Source: an uncultured Methylophilaceae bacterium (GTDB taxonomy: Bacteria; Pseudomonadota; Gammaproteobacteria; Burkholderiales; Methylophilaceae). From it: a stretch of 64,000 nt of DNA. Position numbers and translations under genes: made by a program. Shown here in pieces: positions 16,430 through 26,145 of the stretch. Under the pieces are notes generated by a model. The model saw only the letters and a program-made list of their open reading frames with translations. It was not told the origin of the DNA and ran no database searches. The stretch is taken from positions 1-64,000 of the forward strand of contig CAIQFD010000008.1 in NCBI GenBank assembly GCA_903870995.1. The letters are read 5' to 3'. Each line of letters starts with the position of its first letter. The stretch's first letter is position 1.

Positions 16430-17736
16430 TTTTTTAGTCTGTATTCCGCAGATTGAGCATGCGCTTGCAGCCCTTCGCCATAAGCCAAAGTCGCAGCAAC
16501 TTTACCCAATGTTTGCGCCCCCGCTGACGAAACAAAGATTAAGCTTGAGCGTTTTTGGAAGTCATAAACACCTAATGGTGATGAAAAACGTGCAGTCCGT
16601 GAAGTTGGCAGCACATGATTAGGCCCTGCGCAATAATCGCCAAGTGCCTCGCAAGTATCACGACCCATAAAAATAGCACCCGCATGTTTAATTTTTTTGC
16701 TGAATGCGAGCGGATCTTCAAGCGACAGCTCCAAATGCTCAGGCGCAATATAGTTGCTGATTTCAGCCGCCTCATCCAAATCGCGTACTTGAATTAAAGC
16801 GCCTCGATCTGTGAGTGAAGTCGAGATAATTTCTTTACGCGGCATGGTTTGTACAAGCTTTTGGATACTCGCATGCACTTGATCCAAGAATGTAGCATCT
16901 GGACTCAACAAAATTGCTTGCGCCAATTCATCATGTTCAGCTTGACTAAACAAGTCCATCGCCACCCAATCAGGATTGGTTTTACCATCACAAATCACTA
17001 AAATCTCGGAAGGTCCAGCGACCATATCGATACCAACCACACCAAATACACGACGCTTTGCAGCAGCCACATAAGCATTGCCTGGGCCTACGATTTTATC
17101 GACTTGTGGCACCGTTTCAGTTCCGTAAGCCATTGCGCCAACGCCTTGCGCACCGCCAATACAGAACACACGGTCAACACCAGCAATCGCTGCGGCAGCT
17201 AAGACCAATTGGTTTTTCTCGCCATTAGGCGTTGGTACGACCATGATTAACTCTTTAACACCCGCCACTTTAGCTGGAATCGCATTCATCAACACAGATG
17301 AAGGATAAGCGGCTTTGCCACCCGGCACGTAAAGACCTACACGATCTAAAGAGGTCACTTGCTGGCCTAAAATTGTGCCATCCGCTTCCGTGTACTGCCA
17401 CGAAGCCATCAATTGCTTTTCATGGTAAGAACGAACACGATCAGCCGCAGCTTTCAAAGCAGCACGCTGCTCCGCAGGCAGTCCGTCTAATGCAGCTAAA
17501 AGCTCAGCTTGAGGAATTTCCAATTGCGCCAACGAAGTTGCATTGGTTTTATCAAAGCGGTTGGTGTAATCCAAGACCGCGGCATCCCCACGCTTTTTCA
17601 CGTCTTTGAGAATGTTCGCAACCACTTCATCAATGCTGTCGTCTTGTGCAGTTTCAAATGCGAGCAACCCTTTTAATTTGCTATCAAAATCAGCATCTGT
17701 ACTAGAAAAACGTCTTAGTTTAATTTCGGCACTCAT
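16426..17736 (-). CDS. hisD: Histidinol dehydrogenase HisD
   Basis: Zinc- and NAD-dependent enzyme that oxidises histidinol twice to histidine. The 436 residues include [36 protein letters not shown], the Zn/catalytic [11 protein letters not shown] and the C-terminal [18 protein letters not shown]. Full length. It starts 38 nt after hisG and overlaps hisC by 4 nt. Confidence 0.98.
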   Translation of the reverse strand: MSAEIKLRRFSSTDADFDSKLKGLLAFETAQDDSIDEVVANILKDVKKRGDAAVLDYTNRFDKTNATSLAQLEIPQAELLAALDGLPAEQRAALKAAADRVRSYHEKQLMASWQYTEADGTILGQQVTSLDRVGLYVPGGKAAYPSSVLMNAIPAKVAGVKELIMVVPTPNGEKNQLVLAAAAIAGVDRVFCIGGAQGVGAMAYGTETVPQVDKIVGPGNAYVAAAKRRVFGVVGIDMVAGPSEILVICDGKTNPDWVAMDLFSQAEHDELAQAILLSPDATFLDQVHASIQKLVQTMPRKEIISTSLTDRGALIQVRDLDEAAEISNYIAPEHLELSLEDPLAFSKKIKHAGAIFMGRDTCEALGDYCAGPNHVLPTSRTARFSSPLGVYDFQKRSSLIFVSSAGAQTLGKVAATLAYGEGLQAHAQSAEYRLKK

Positions 17737-17774
17737 AGTCTATTGAACCTGTTTCTAATATCTATTTTAAATAG

Positions 17775-18413
17775 TTACTTACCGATAGCGCCAATAAAAG
17801 CATCCATCATAGGCTGTAATTTTGCACGGTTGAGTTTGTAAGAAGCTTGATTCACGACCAAGCGTGAGCTGACTTCCCCCACTTCCTCGACCGCTTTGAG
17901 ATTGTTTGCGCGCAAGGTGCTCCCTGTACTAACCAAATCCACAATCACATCAGCCAATCCCACTAAAGGGCCAAGCTCCATTGAACCGTAAAGCTTAATT
18001 AAATCCACGTGCATGCCTTTAGCGGCAAAATGCTCACGCGCCGTTTTAACATATTTAGTCACGACTTTCAGACGCGCGCCGCTACGAATAGAAGCAAAGT
18101 AATCAAAATCTTCACGCACTGCGACCATCATTTTGCATTTTGCAATTTGCAAGTCAATCGGCTGATAAAGGCCCTCACCACCATGCTCATCTAGGACGTC
18201 TTTACCTGCGATACCCAAATCGGCAGCGCCATATTGCACGTAGGTTGGCACATCTGAAGCGCGCACAATAATCAAACGCACATCATCGCGGTTAGTCGGC
18301 AAAATCAATTTACGAGATGCTTCTGGATCTTCAAGCGCATGAATTCCTGCCGCCGCCAATAATGGTGTTGTTTCTTGGAAGATTCTGCCTTTTGAAAGTG
18401 CGATGGTAATCAT
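17775..18413 (-). CDS. hisG: ATP phosphoribosyltransferase catalytic subunit HisG, short form
   Basis: First and committed step of histidine synthesis, joining ATP and PRPP. The 212 residues cover the two catalytic lobes (start [18 protein letters not shown] loop [18 protein letters not shown]) but not the C-terminal regulatory domain of the long form. Short HisG works with the regulatory subunit HisZ, which is not in this window. It lies 21 nt after murA, a linkage conserved in beta- and gammaproteobacteria, and leads the his genes. Confidence 0.97.
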   Translation of the reverse strand: MITIALSKGRIFQETTPLLAAAGIHALEDPEASRKLILPTNRDDVRLIIVRASDVPTYVQYGAADLGIAGKDVLDEHGGEGLYQPIDLQIAKCKMMVAVREDFDYFASIRSGARLKVVTKYVKTAREHFAAKGMHVDLIKLYGSMELGPLVGLADVIVDLVSTGSTLRANNLKAVEEVGEVSSRLVVNQASYKLNRAKLQPMMDAFIGAIGK

Positions 18414-18434
18414 GTTGTCATTAGTTTTCGTTAT

Positions 18435-19700
<1,266 letters not shown>

Positions 19701-20018
19701 TTAAGCAGCCACTTCCGCTAATAGTTTTTGTAATTCACCTTGCTCATACATACTGCGCATAATGTCTGAACCACCAATGAACTCGCCATTAATATAAAGT
19801 TGTGGAATCGTTGGCCAGTTTGCGTAAACCTTAATGCCATCTCGAATCGCTGGATCAGCCAACACATCAACCGCAACTAAATTTTGTACGCCACAGGCTT
19901 GTAAAATCTGAATTGCTAAACCAGAAAAACCACATTGTGGAAATTTTGGACTGCCCTTCATATAAAGCACAACAGGATTGCTAGTTACTTGACTCTTAAT
20001 TGCTGCTTGAACATCCAT
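19701..20018 (-). CDS. grxD: Monothiol CGFS glutaredoxin (Grx4/GrxD type)
   Basis: A 105-residue iron-sulfur cluster carrier. It has the CGFS active site with Cys29 in PKFPQCGFSG, a YMKGSP motif before it, and the glutathione-binding WPTIPQLYINGEFIGGSD. Grx4-type proteins share a 2Fe-2S cluster with BolA proteins; here a BolA-family gene lies directly upstream (26-nt gap), so the two products are probable partners. Confidence 0.96.
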   Translation of the reverse strand: MDVQAAIKSQVTSNPVVLYMKGSPKFPQCGFSGLAIQILQACGVQNLVAVDVLADPAIRDGIKVYANWPTIPQLYINGEFIGGSDIMRSMYEQGELQKLLAEVAA

Positions 20019-20044
20019 ACTAAACTCCTAATAAAAATTCTTTT

Positions 20045-20296
20045 TTAAGCGCGCTTACCATTAGCCTGCCAGGCATCTGGTGTAAAAGTGCGCATTGAAA
20101 GCGCATGTATTTCTGAGCGCATTCTATCGCCCAACGCTTGATAAACTAATTGATGCTGTTGCACCATATTCTTACCTACAAAAGCCGCACTCACAATAAT
20201 GGCTTCAAAATGCTGCCCATCATCGCCAAGCACTGCAACATGCTCGCATGCAAGGCCATTCGTAATATAGGTTTTTAACTCATCCGCACTTAACAT
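20045..20296 (-). CDS. ibaG: BolA-family protein, IbaG type
   Basis: An 83-residue BolA-like protein with the family ending LGDRMRSEIHALSMRTFTPDAW and the conserved His in HALSM. IbaG sits between the mla genes and murA in many proteobacteria and partners with Grx4 in cluster transfer or acid response. It lies 1 nt after the ABC permease gene and ahead of the CGFS glutaredoxin gene. Confidence 0.93.
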   Translation of the reverse strand: MLSADELKTYITNGLACEHVAVLGDDGQHFEAIIVSAAFVGKNMVQQHQLVYQALGDRMRSEIHALSMRTFTPDAWQANGKRA

Positions 20297-20297
20297 C

Positions 20298-21074
20298 TTA
20301 ACCCCGTAATTTATATCCAGCTTTTAACATACCAATTGTCACCAATGATAGGGCAATAAAGCTCCCTACAACAACACTCAAGCTAAACCAAGCTGAGATA
20401 TCGCCTTGCCCAAAAAAGCCATATCTAAAACCATCAATCATGTAAAAAAATGGGTTCAAATGCGAAACTTGTTGCCAAAATGGCGGCAACGAATGGATCG
20501 AATAAAACACGCCAGATAAGAATGACAGTGGCATGATGACAAAGTTTTGAAAAGCTGCCATTTGATCGAATTTTTCAGCCCACAAGCCTGCAATAATCCC
20601 AAATGCGCCAAGCATTCCGCTTCCAAACAGCGCAAAAGCCAAAATAAACATTGGGTGCACTAGTGGCAAATCAATAAAGCAAATTGCCACTAAATAAATA
20701 CTCAAACCAACCACCAGTCCCCTAATAATGGACGCCGCTAAAAACGCCAAAAAGAATTCCAAATAACTTAATGGTGTCAGTAGTACAAAAATAATGCTCC
20801 CCATTACTTTTGATTGAATAAGGCTTGATGAGCTATTTGCAAAAGCGTTTTGCAAAACAGACATCATAATTAAGCCAGGAATCAAGAATACGGTATAAGG
20901 GACGCCAGGATATACCTCAACACGCCCGCCCAGGACATGAGAGAAGATCAACAAATACAAGAGGGCCGTCATGACGGGCGCTGCTACAGTTTGGAAGCTG
21001 ACACGCCAAAAACGAAGAATCTCTTTTTTGAACAATGTCCAAGGACCACGAAAACGTTGATTCATTAGACTCAT
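20298..21074 (-). CDS. ABC-2 type permease (YadH-like)
   Basis: Membrane subunit of a two-gene ABC exporter. The 258 residues have six predicted helices and the ABC-2 signature region PLSFLSGVFYSIHSLPPFWQ, with NPFFYMIDGFRYGFFG near the end. YadH-like permeases pair with YadG-like ATPases; the substrate is unsettled. It overlaps the ATPase gene by 4 nt. Its position between mlaB and ibaG hints at an envelope role, but that is inference. Confidence 0.92.
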   Translation of the reverse strand: MSLMNQRFRGPWTLFKKEILRFWRVSFQTVAAPVMTALLYLLIFSHVLGGRVEVYPGVPYTVFLIPGLIMMSVLQNAFANSSSSLIQSKVMGSIIFVLLTPLSYLEFFLAFLAASIIRGLVVGLSIYLVAICFIDLPLVHPMFILAFALFGSGMLGAFGIIAGLWAEKFDQMAAFQNFVIMPLSFLSGVFYSIHSLPPFWQQVSHLNPFFYMIDGFRYGFFGQGDISAWFSLSVVVGSFIALSLVTIGMLKAGYKLRG

Positions 21075-21970
21075 GCTCGCCCCATTAAATCAACAAACAC
21101 GTCTTCTAAATCTGGCTCAATCAATTGCATATCTTCCACGACCACATTGGCACTTCGTAGCTCAGCCAAAACATACTCAACTTGATTAATCGCATTGAGC
21201 GACAGTGTGTAATCTTGTGCTTCTTGATGACGCACCATGCCTTTTAAGGAAGGTGGCAATGCGTTAGCCAATTTGAGTCTTAGCTTTTTACCTGGAATGC
21301 TCGCTAATAAATTTTTTGTGCTATCTAAGGCAATCACTTCGCCTTGTTTTAGAAGGGCAACACGCGAACATAGCGTTTCAGCTTCTTCCAAATAATGCGT
21401 GGTCAGGATGATAGTATGACCTTCGCGATTCAATCGCTTAATAAATTCCCACAACATATAGCGCAACTCAACGTCTACGCCAGCAGTTGGCTCATCCAGC
21501 ACAATCACAGGCGGCTTGTGCGCTAAAGCTTGCGCAATAAGTGCACGACGCTTCATGCCGCCAGACAAGCGGCGCATATTTGTATTCGCTTTATCCGTGA
21601 GCCCCAATGATTCAATCACTTCATCTATCCACGGGTCGTTTTCAGGGCCTTTACCGAAATAACCGGCTTGGAAACGTAACATTTCACGCACATTAAAAAA
21701 TGGGTCAAACACCAACTCTTGAGGCACAACTCCCAACGCGTGGCGTGCTTGGCGATATTGCGCCATCACGTCATTCCCCATCACTGAAAGATTGCCACTG
21801 GAAGGACGCAACAAACCAGCCAGCAAGTTAATCAGCGTTGATTTACCTGCCCCATTAGGGCCTAGTAAAGCAAAAAACTCCCCCTGCTCAATGGTCAAGT
21901 CAACGCCCTTTAGTGCATGCAATGCACCAAACTGCTTGTGTACTTGCTCAATTTTAATTGCGGGAGTCAT
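21071..21970 (-). CDS. ABC transporter ATP-binding protein (YadG-like)
   Basis: The 299-residue ATPase shows Walker A GPNGAGKST, the signature LSGGMKRR, Walker B VIVLDEPTAGVD and the switch His in ILTTHYLEEAE. A C-terminal extension of about 80 residues (from KKLRLKLANALPP) resembles the accessory domain of drug- and polysaccharide-exporter ATPases. It is translated just ahead of its permease partner and 36 nt after mlaB. Confidence 0.94.
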   Translation of the reverse strand: MTPAIKIEQVHKQFGALHALKGVDLTIEQGEFFALLGPNGAGKSTLINLLAGLLRPSSGNLSVMGNDVMAQYRQARHALGVVPQELVFDPFFNVREMLRFQAGYFGKGPENDPWIDEVIESLGLTDKANTNMRRLSGGMKRRALIAQALAHKPPVIVLDEPTAGVDVELRYMLWEFIKRLNREGHTIILTTHYLEEAETLCSRVALLKQGEVIALDSTKNLLASIPGKKLRLKLANALPPSLKGMVRHQEAQDYTLSLNAINQVEYVLAELRSANVVVEDMQLIEPDLEDVFVDLMGRA

Positions 21971-22006
21971 AGGTTCCTCGGGCTAAAAATTCGCCCAATT
22001 GATAAT

Positions 22007-22315
22007 TTAATGCGTAACTTGGGGAATTAGGTCGGTTACGCCATACAACGCAATCAAACTTAATAAATTCTTAGGGAAATTAGCAAATCGTAAGTCACAC
22101 TTTTTGGCTTTTGCATGACGCAACCACTCAAACATCAGGCTGATGGTTGCTGTGTCAACATGCGTGACTTTAGACAAGTCAACAACCAAGGCACCTGCCA
22201 TCGGCAACTGCTTGGTTTCAATCAAAAGTGCCGGGGCATGATTGATCGTGATATCGCCGTCGACTTCCCAGAGACTATTCGTTTTATCAATTTGCGATTT
22301 ATTAATTTGTGCCAA
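22007..22315 (-). CDS. mlaB: STAS-domain protein MlaB
   Basis: A 102-residue STAS protein, the small cytoplasmic regulator that binds the MlaF ATPase in the MlaFEDB phospholipid transporter. The sheet-helix pattern ALVVDLSKVTHVDTATISLMFEWLRHA includes the conserved DTA of the STAS helix. It closes the mla gene set and is followed by the ABC exporter pair. Confidence 0.92.
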   Translation of the reverse strand: MAQINKSQIDKTNSLWEVDGDITINHAPALLIETKQLPMAGALVVDLSKVTHVDTATISLMFEWLRHAKAKKCDLRFANFPKNLLSLIALYGVTDLIPQVTH

Positions 22316-22346
22316 TTAAATTCTCAATTAATTTGCTGAAGATGAA

Positions 22347-22964
22347 TTACTTTTTAGCTGCGGCGTTACTTTTATTTTTATCCGCCAATTTTTGAATCAA
22401 GCCATCCATACCGCCTTGACGTACTTCATTACTAAATTGTCCACGGTAATTTGTTACTAAGCTCACGCCTTCAATCGTGATGTCATAGACCTTCCAGACA
22501 TCGCTAATCTGCTCAAGACTGTAGTCCACAGCTAATGGCTGACCGCCAGGCTGTAGAATTTGTGTTTTTACAGTCACTTGCTTGTCATCTGCAGCATCAC
22601 GAAGTGGCTTGTATTCAATTGTCTGATTGCGATATTTTGATAATGCTGAAGCATAAGTCCTAATTAACAAGCTACGAAATTCACGCTCGAAGGCATCCTG
22701 TTGCTCTTTAGTCGCTTTACTAAAGTTCTTACCCAGCACCAATTTGCAAACATGATCAAAGTTGAAATTAGGCACAATCTTTTCTTCAGTCAACGCAAAA
22801 ATCTTGGCTTGATCTCCATTTTGAATGTCTTTATCTTTTTTAACGATAGTCAGCACATCATCAGCAACTGATTTCACAAACACATCTGCTGGGATTGTTG
22901 CTTGCGCAAAGGCTGAACAAGCAAACATCATCAAGCCAACACAAAGAGTGATTACGCATTTCAT
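22347..22964 (-). CDS. mlaC: Periplasmic phospholipid-binding protein MlaC
   Basis: Soluble carrier that shuttles phospholipid between the outer-membrane MlaA complex and MlaFEDB. A cleavable signal peptide (VITLCVGLMMFACSAFA) precedes a 180-residue MlaC/Ttg2D domain with FDHVCKLVLGKNFSKA and the C-terminal NYRGQFSNEVRQGGMDGLIQKLADK. It lies 1 nt after mlaD. Confidence 0.95.
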   Translation of the reverse strand: MKCVITLCVGLMMFACSAFAQATIPADVFVKSVADDVLTIVKKDKDIQNGDQAKIFALTEEKIVPNFNFDHVCKLVLGKNFSKATKEQQDAFEREFRSLLIRTYASALSKYRNQTIEYKPLRDAADDKQVTVKTQILQPGGQPLAVDYSLEQISDVWKVYDITIEGVSLVTNYRGQFSNEVRQGGMDGLIQKLADKNKSNAAAKK

Positions 22965-22965
22965 A

Positions 22966-23454
22966 TTATTCTGCAGCCTTAGTTGATTCAGAAGATTTTG
23001 TATCTGAAGCTTTGTTGTATAAGAATTGACTAATCATTTTTTCAAGCACTACCGCATCTTGCGTATGTGTAATTTTGTCGCCATTTTTAAGCTGAACTTC
23101 TTCACCGCCAGCTTCTAAACCAATATATTGCTCACCAAGAAGGCCTGCCGTATAGATATTCGCAAATGTATCTGTAGGGAATTGATAACGCTTATCGAGT
23201 TTAATAGTGACTTTAGCTTCATAGTCTTTGCTATCGAACACAATGCCATCCACACGCCCAATTACAACACCGGCACTTTTTACTGGCGCATGCGGTTTCA
23301 ATCCACCAATATTTTCAAACGCAGCAGTCACTGTATAAGTGTCGCCAATATTGCTAGAGGTTAGATTGCCGACTTTAAGTGCTAAGCCAAATATCGCAGC
23401 TAGGCCTAAAGCAACAAACACCCCGACCCATAAATCTACTGTTGTGCGTTCCAT
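22966..23454 (-). CDS. mlaD: MCE-domain protein MlaD
   Basis: Membrane-anchored hexameric ring subunit of the Mla complex. One N-terminal helix (DLWVGVFVALGLAAIFGLALKVG) leads to a single MCE domain with FENIGGLKPHAPVKSAGVVIGRV and the lipid-tunnel segment YTAGLLGEQYIGLEAGGEE. The 162-residue length and Ser/Thr-rich C-terminus are usual. It lies 36 nt after mlaE. Confidence 0.96.
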   Translation of the reverse strand: MERTTVDLWVGVFVALGLAAIFGLALKVGNLTSSNIGDTYTVTAAFENIGGLKPHAPVKSAGVVIGRVDGIVFDSKDYEAKVTIKLDKRYQFPTDTFANIYTAGLLGEQYIGLEAGGEEVQLKNGDKITHTQDAVVLEKMISQFLYNKASDTKSSESTKAAE

Positions 23455-23490
23455 ACTATCTCCAATTTACTACTATTTCTTTATAAAAAA

Positions 23491-24285
23491 TCAAACGCTT
23501 ATCATAAACGACGTCAGAATAAAATCCAAAGCCAACACTGCCAAAGAAGAATTCACTACGGTTCTTGTTGTAGCGCGACTCACACCCTCAGCGGTTGGCG
23601 GCGCATCGTAGCCTTCAAATAGTGCAATCATGGTACATACAACGCCAAACACGACACTTTTGATGACACCGTTCAAAATATCATCACGAAAATCCACACT
23701 TGCCTGCATTTGGGACCAGAAAGCACCATCATCGACACCAATAATAGGAACGGCGACAAAATATCCGCCTAAAACACCCACCATAGAAAATAGCGCAGCT
23801 AAAATTGGCATAGAAATCACACCAGCCCAAAATCTAGGCGCAATCACACGGGCCACAGGACTCACCGCCATCATTTCCATCGCAGACAACTGCTCCGTAG
23901 CTTTCATTAAGCCAATTTCCGCCGTAATGGCCGTGCCTGCACGACCCGCAAATAATAATGCCGTTACTACGGGACCTAACTCGCGGACTAAAGACAAAGC
24001 CACCAAAACACCAATCGCTTCAGATGAACCATATTTCTGCAACGTGTTATAGCCCTGTAAGCCCAGGACCATGCCAACAAAGAAAGCTGAAACTAAAATA
24101 ATCAGCAACGAAAGCACGCCCGTAGCGAAAATCTCACGCACAATTAAGCGAGGGCGCTTAAAGCTCTCAAAAAGATAGACCCAAACATAAAAAAACAACC
24201 TAGCGGCGGCACCAATACGCCAAACACCCTCTATTGCTCGATGGCCCAAACCTACAAGCGTTGATTGCAATCCTTTAAACATCAT
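23491..24285 (-). CDS. mlaE: ABC permease MlaE
   Basis: Membrane permease of the Mla phospholipid transporter. The 264 residues include the family features FVGMVLGLQGY, the cytoplasmic coupling helix ALSLVRELGPVVTALLFAGRAGTAITAEIGLMKA region and SVVFGVVCTMIALFEGY. The start overlaps the end of mlaF by 11 nt, which suggests coupling. Confidence 0.96.
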   Translation of the reverse strand: MMFKGLQSTLVGLGHRAIEGVWRIGAAARLFFYVWVYLFESFKRPRLIVREIFATGVLSLLIILVSAFFVGMVLGLQGYNTLQKYGSSEAIGVLVALSLVRELGPVVTALLFAGRAGTAITAEIGLMKATEQLSAMEMMAVSPVARVIAPRFWAGVISMPILAALFSMVGVLGGYFVAVPIIGVDDGAFWSQMQASVDFRDDILNGVIKSVVFGVVCTMIALFEGYDAPPTAEGVSRATTRTVVNSSLAVLALDFILTSFMISV

Positions 24286-25081
24286 GGCCTCTTAACATTT
24301 CACGCTTGTAATCTGGCGCTGGGTAATGGAATGGCACTGGACCATCGGCTTCGCCATGCACGAACTGATGAACAAATGGCATCTCTGAATTACGCAGCTC
24401 ATCTGGCGTACCCTCAGCAACAACAACCCCACCTGATACAAAATAGACATAATCCACAAAAGTGAAAGTTTCATGGACATCATGGGTGACGACAATCGAT
24501 GTTGCGCCAAGCGCATCATTCAAACTACGAATCAAATTGCACACAACACCCATAGAAATAGGATCAAGGCCAGCAAACGGCTCGTCATACATAATAATTT
24601 GTGGATCTAGCGCAACAGCGCGAGCCAATGCAACGCGGCGGGCCATCCCACCAGAAAGTTCTGTTGGCATTAAATTATGGGCACCTCGAAGGCCTACCGC
24701 ATTTAATTTAAGCATCACAAAGTCACGGACCATAGACTCTGGCAAGTTGGTATGTTCGCGAATCGGGAAAGCGACATTTTCGAAGACGGACAAATCGGTA
24801 AAAAGTGCGCCGAATTGAAATAACATGCCCATTTTGCGCCGCAATTGATACAAACCATCACGGCTTTGCTCGTGCACCACATCGCCGTCAACACGCACTT
24901 CACCCACGTTTGGTTTTAGCTGGCCGCCAATCAAACGAAGTAAAGTGGTTTTACCACTGCCGCTACCACCCATAATGGCCACCACCTTGCCACGTGGGAA
25001 CACCATGTTGATGCCCTTATGAAGCAATCGGCCTTTGTAGCCAAACGATAGATTATCAATTTCGACGATGTTGTCGGACAT
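24275..25081 (-). CDS. mlaF: ABC ATPase MlaF
   Basis: Energises the Mla phospholipid transporter. Walker A GGSGSGKTT, signature LSGGMARRVALARA, Walker B IIMYDEPFAGLD and the switch His in VVTHDVHETF are all present. ATG 25081 is preferred over GTG 25093. The C-terminal extension ending in REMLRGHDV is of the type that contacts MlaB in other species. First gene of the mla set. Confidence 0.96.
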   Translation of the reverse strand: MSDNIVEIDNLSFGYKGRLLHKGINMVFPRGKVVAIMGGSGSGKTTLLRLIGGQLKPNVGEVRVDGDVVHEQSRDGLYQLRRKMGMLFQFGALFTDLSVFENVAFPIREHTNLPESMVRDFVMLKLNAVGLRGAHNLMPTELSGGMARRVALARAVALDPQIIMYDEPFAGLDPISMGVVCNLIRSLNDALGATSIVVTHDVHETFTFVDYVYFVSGGVVVAEGTPDELRNSEMPFVHQFVHGEADGPVPFHYPAPDYKREMLRGHDV

Positions 25082-25108
25082 AATATTACGCACTAAAAGT
25101 ATTACGCT

Positions 25109-25138
25109 ATTTTAATGCATATTGGGTGTGATTGATAA
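25109..25138 (-). promoter_or_regulatory. Possible sigma-70 promoter of the mla operon
   Basis: TTATCA (25133-25138) and TAAAAT (25109-25114) on the minus strand are 18 nt apart. They lie between the pilin terminator and the mlaF start. Both boxes depart from consensus, so this is a modest prediction. Confidence 0.35.
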
Positions 25139-25140
25139 TA

Positions 25141-25169
25141 GAAATGAAAAAGCCCGCCAAAGCGGGCTT
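25141..25169 (-). terminator. Rho-independent terminator of the pilin-like gene
   Basis: AAGCCCGC (25150-25157), loop CAAA, GCGGGCTT (25162-25169): a perfect 8-bp stem. On the minus strand it is followed by TTTTCATTTC. It separates the pilin-like gene from the mla operon. Confidence 0.85.
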
Positions 25170-25186
25170 GAAAAACTCAAATGCCA

Positions 25187-25825
25187 TTAAAACGCCATGC
25201 AAATGGTATATTTAGTTGAGTCATCAATAGTTGGACTATTTCCTATCGAAGTCACAGCAGCAACTGCAGTCACACCAGTCACACTAGAAGCAACCATCAC
25301 ATTACCTCCTGCAGTATTTCCATCATCAAGCGCCGTGTCTAATTGCTTTGCAAATTTACCTAATATGCCCGCAGAGCAAATTGCATAGGACCCCTTTAAA
25401 TTAGCAATCGTTTTATCAGGATTTGATTGAACACCAATACGCCCTCCTTCAGCATTTGTAGGCAAGTAAGTAGCATCAGTCGTAACTGTTGGCCCTGTTG
25501 CCAACCCAGCCAATCTGACATGCTGCCAATAATCAAAAGTTTCACCTGATGCTGCATCCCATGCACCCGATATAAGACCATCGCCATTGCCATCATTCGT
25601 TGCATTCACATGATTTTTCGCTGCACTATCGTCGCCCGGCAATGCCCTGAATTTGTCCTGATAACTATAAATCTGAACCTGTGCATTTCTAAAGTCACTC
25701 GCCATATTTTTAACTTTGGCGCTATTTATCAACTCTTGTCCTTTAAGTACACCGCCAAGCAACAAGCCAATAATCACCAGCACAATGGCTAATTCGATCA
25801 GTGTAAATCCAGATTGTTTTTTCAT
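25187..25825 (-). CDS. Type IV pilin-like prepilin (orphan)
   Basis: A class III signal peptide with cleavage/methylation motif G6-F7-T-L-I-E11 is followed by a hydrophobic helix LAIVLVIIGLLLGGVLKGQ. The globular part has a pseudopilin look (QVQIYSYQDKFRALPGDDSAAKNH, then WQHVRLAGLA). At 213 residues it is longer than most major pilins. Two cysteines occur in the C-terminal half, one six residues from the end of the mature chain (TICMAF). No other pilus or type II secretion gene lies nearby. ATG 25834 is an alternative start. It may be a minor pilin or a substrate of pilus machinery encoded elsewhere. Confidence 0.85.
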   Translation of the reverse strand: MKKQSGFTLIELAIVLVIIGLLLGGVLKGQELINSAKVKNMASDFRNAQVQIYSYQDKFRALPGDDSAAKNHVNATNDGNGDGLISGAWDAASGETFDYWQHVRLAGLATGPTVTTDATYLPTNAEGGRIGVQSNPDKTIANLKGSYAICSAGILGKFAKQLDTALDDGNTAGGNVMVASSVTGVTAVAAVTSIGNSPTIDDSTKYTICMAF

Positions 25826-25930
25826 TTTATTCATCCCCGCCTTTCAAGACATTGGTATGGTGTTGATCAGAACCACGATTTAATTGCTTAGAGAGGCCGT
25901 AAGCATCAACCTAAGATTCAATTTTTTCAA

Positions 25931-25959
25931 ATCATAGTTTACTGAACAAAACATTGCAA
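25931..25959 (-). promoter_or_regulatory. Predicted sigma-70 promoter of the pilin-like gene
   Basis: TTGCAA (25954-25959), 17-nt spacer, TATGAT (25931-25936) on the minus strand. No sigma-54 GG-N10-GC element, common upstream of major pilin genes, was found in the spacer. Confidence 0.45.
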
Positions 25960-26070
25960 CATAATGATAAATAAACATTTTAATTGTTAAATATTTAACA
26001 ATTTACGACGGGGTTTATTGCATGAGGTTTGCCTATACTCACAAAAAGTAGCGGCCTAAAAATGGAATGG

Positions 26071-26121
26071 TAAAAACAAAAAATCCTGCGTCATCAGCAT
26101 GTGCTGACTAACGCAGGATTT
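26071..26121 (-). terminator. Rho-independent terminator of the cytochrome c assembly operon
   Basis: A long hairpin with outer arms AAATCCTGCGT (26081-26091) and ACGCAGGATTT (26111-26121), and an inner CAGCA/TGCTG stem. On the minus strand it is followed by TTTTTGTTTTTA. It lies 24 nt past the ccsB-type gene stop. Confidence 0.85.
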
Positions 26122-26145
26122 AGAAGAGATTGCGCGATGTTAAAA

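Larger units (their letters stand above)
25835..26145 (-). other. 311-nt intergenic region holding a promoter and a terminator
   Basis: No coding frame of note was found. From high to low coordinates it holds the ccs operon terminator (26071-26121), about 110 nt of AT-rich sequence including TTAAATATTTAA, the predicted pilin promoter (25931-25959) and about 90 nt of untranslated leader. I recognise no small RNA. Confidence 0.5.

Noticed and set aside
17298-17609. 103-codon open frame opposite hisD
   Set aside because: hisD codes through this region with strong conservation; the opposite frame shows no protein-like pattern.
17775-18413. hisG looks truncated
   Set aside because: 212 residues is the normal short form that works with HisZ; the catalytic lobes are complete.
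23630-24052. 140-codon open frame on the plus strand
   Set aside because: It lies fully antisense to mlaE, which has clear family motifs; its translation is low-complexity and lacks a ribosome site.
24462-24818. 118-codon open frame on the plus strand
   Set aside because: Antisense shadow of mlaF, with no recognisable domain.
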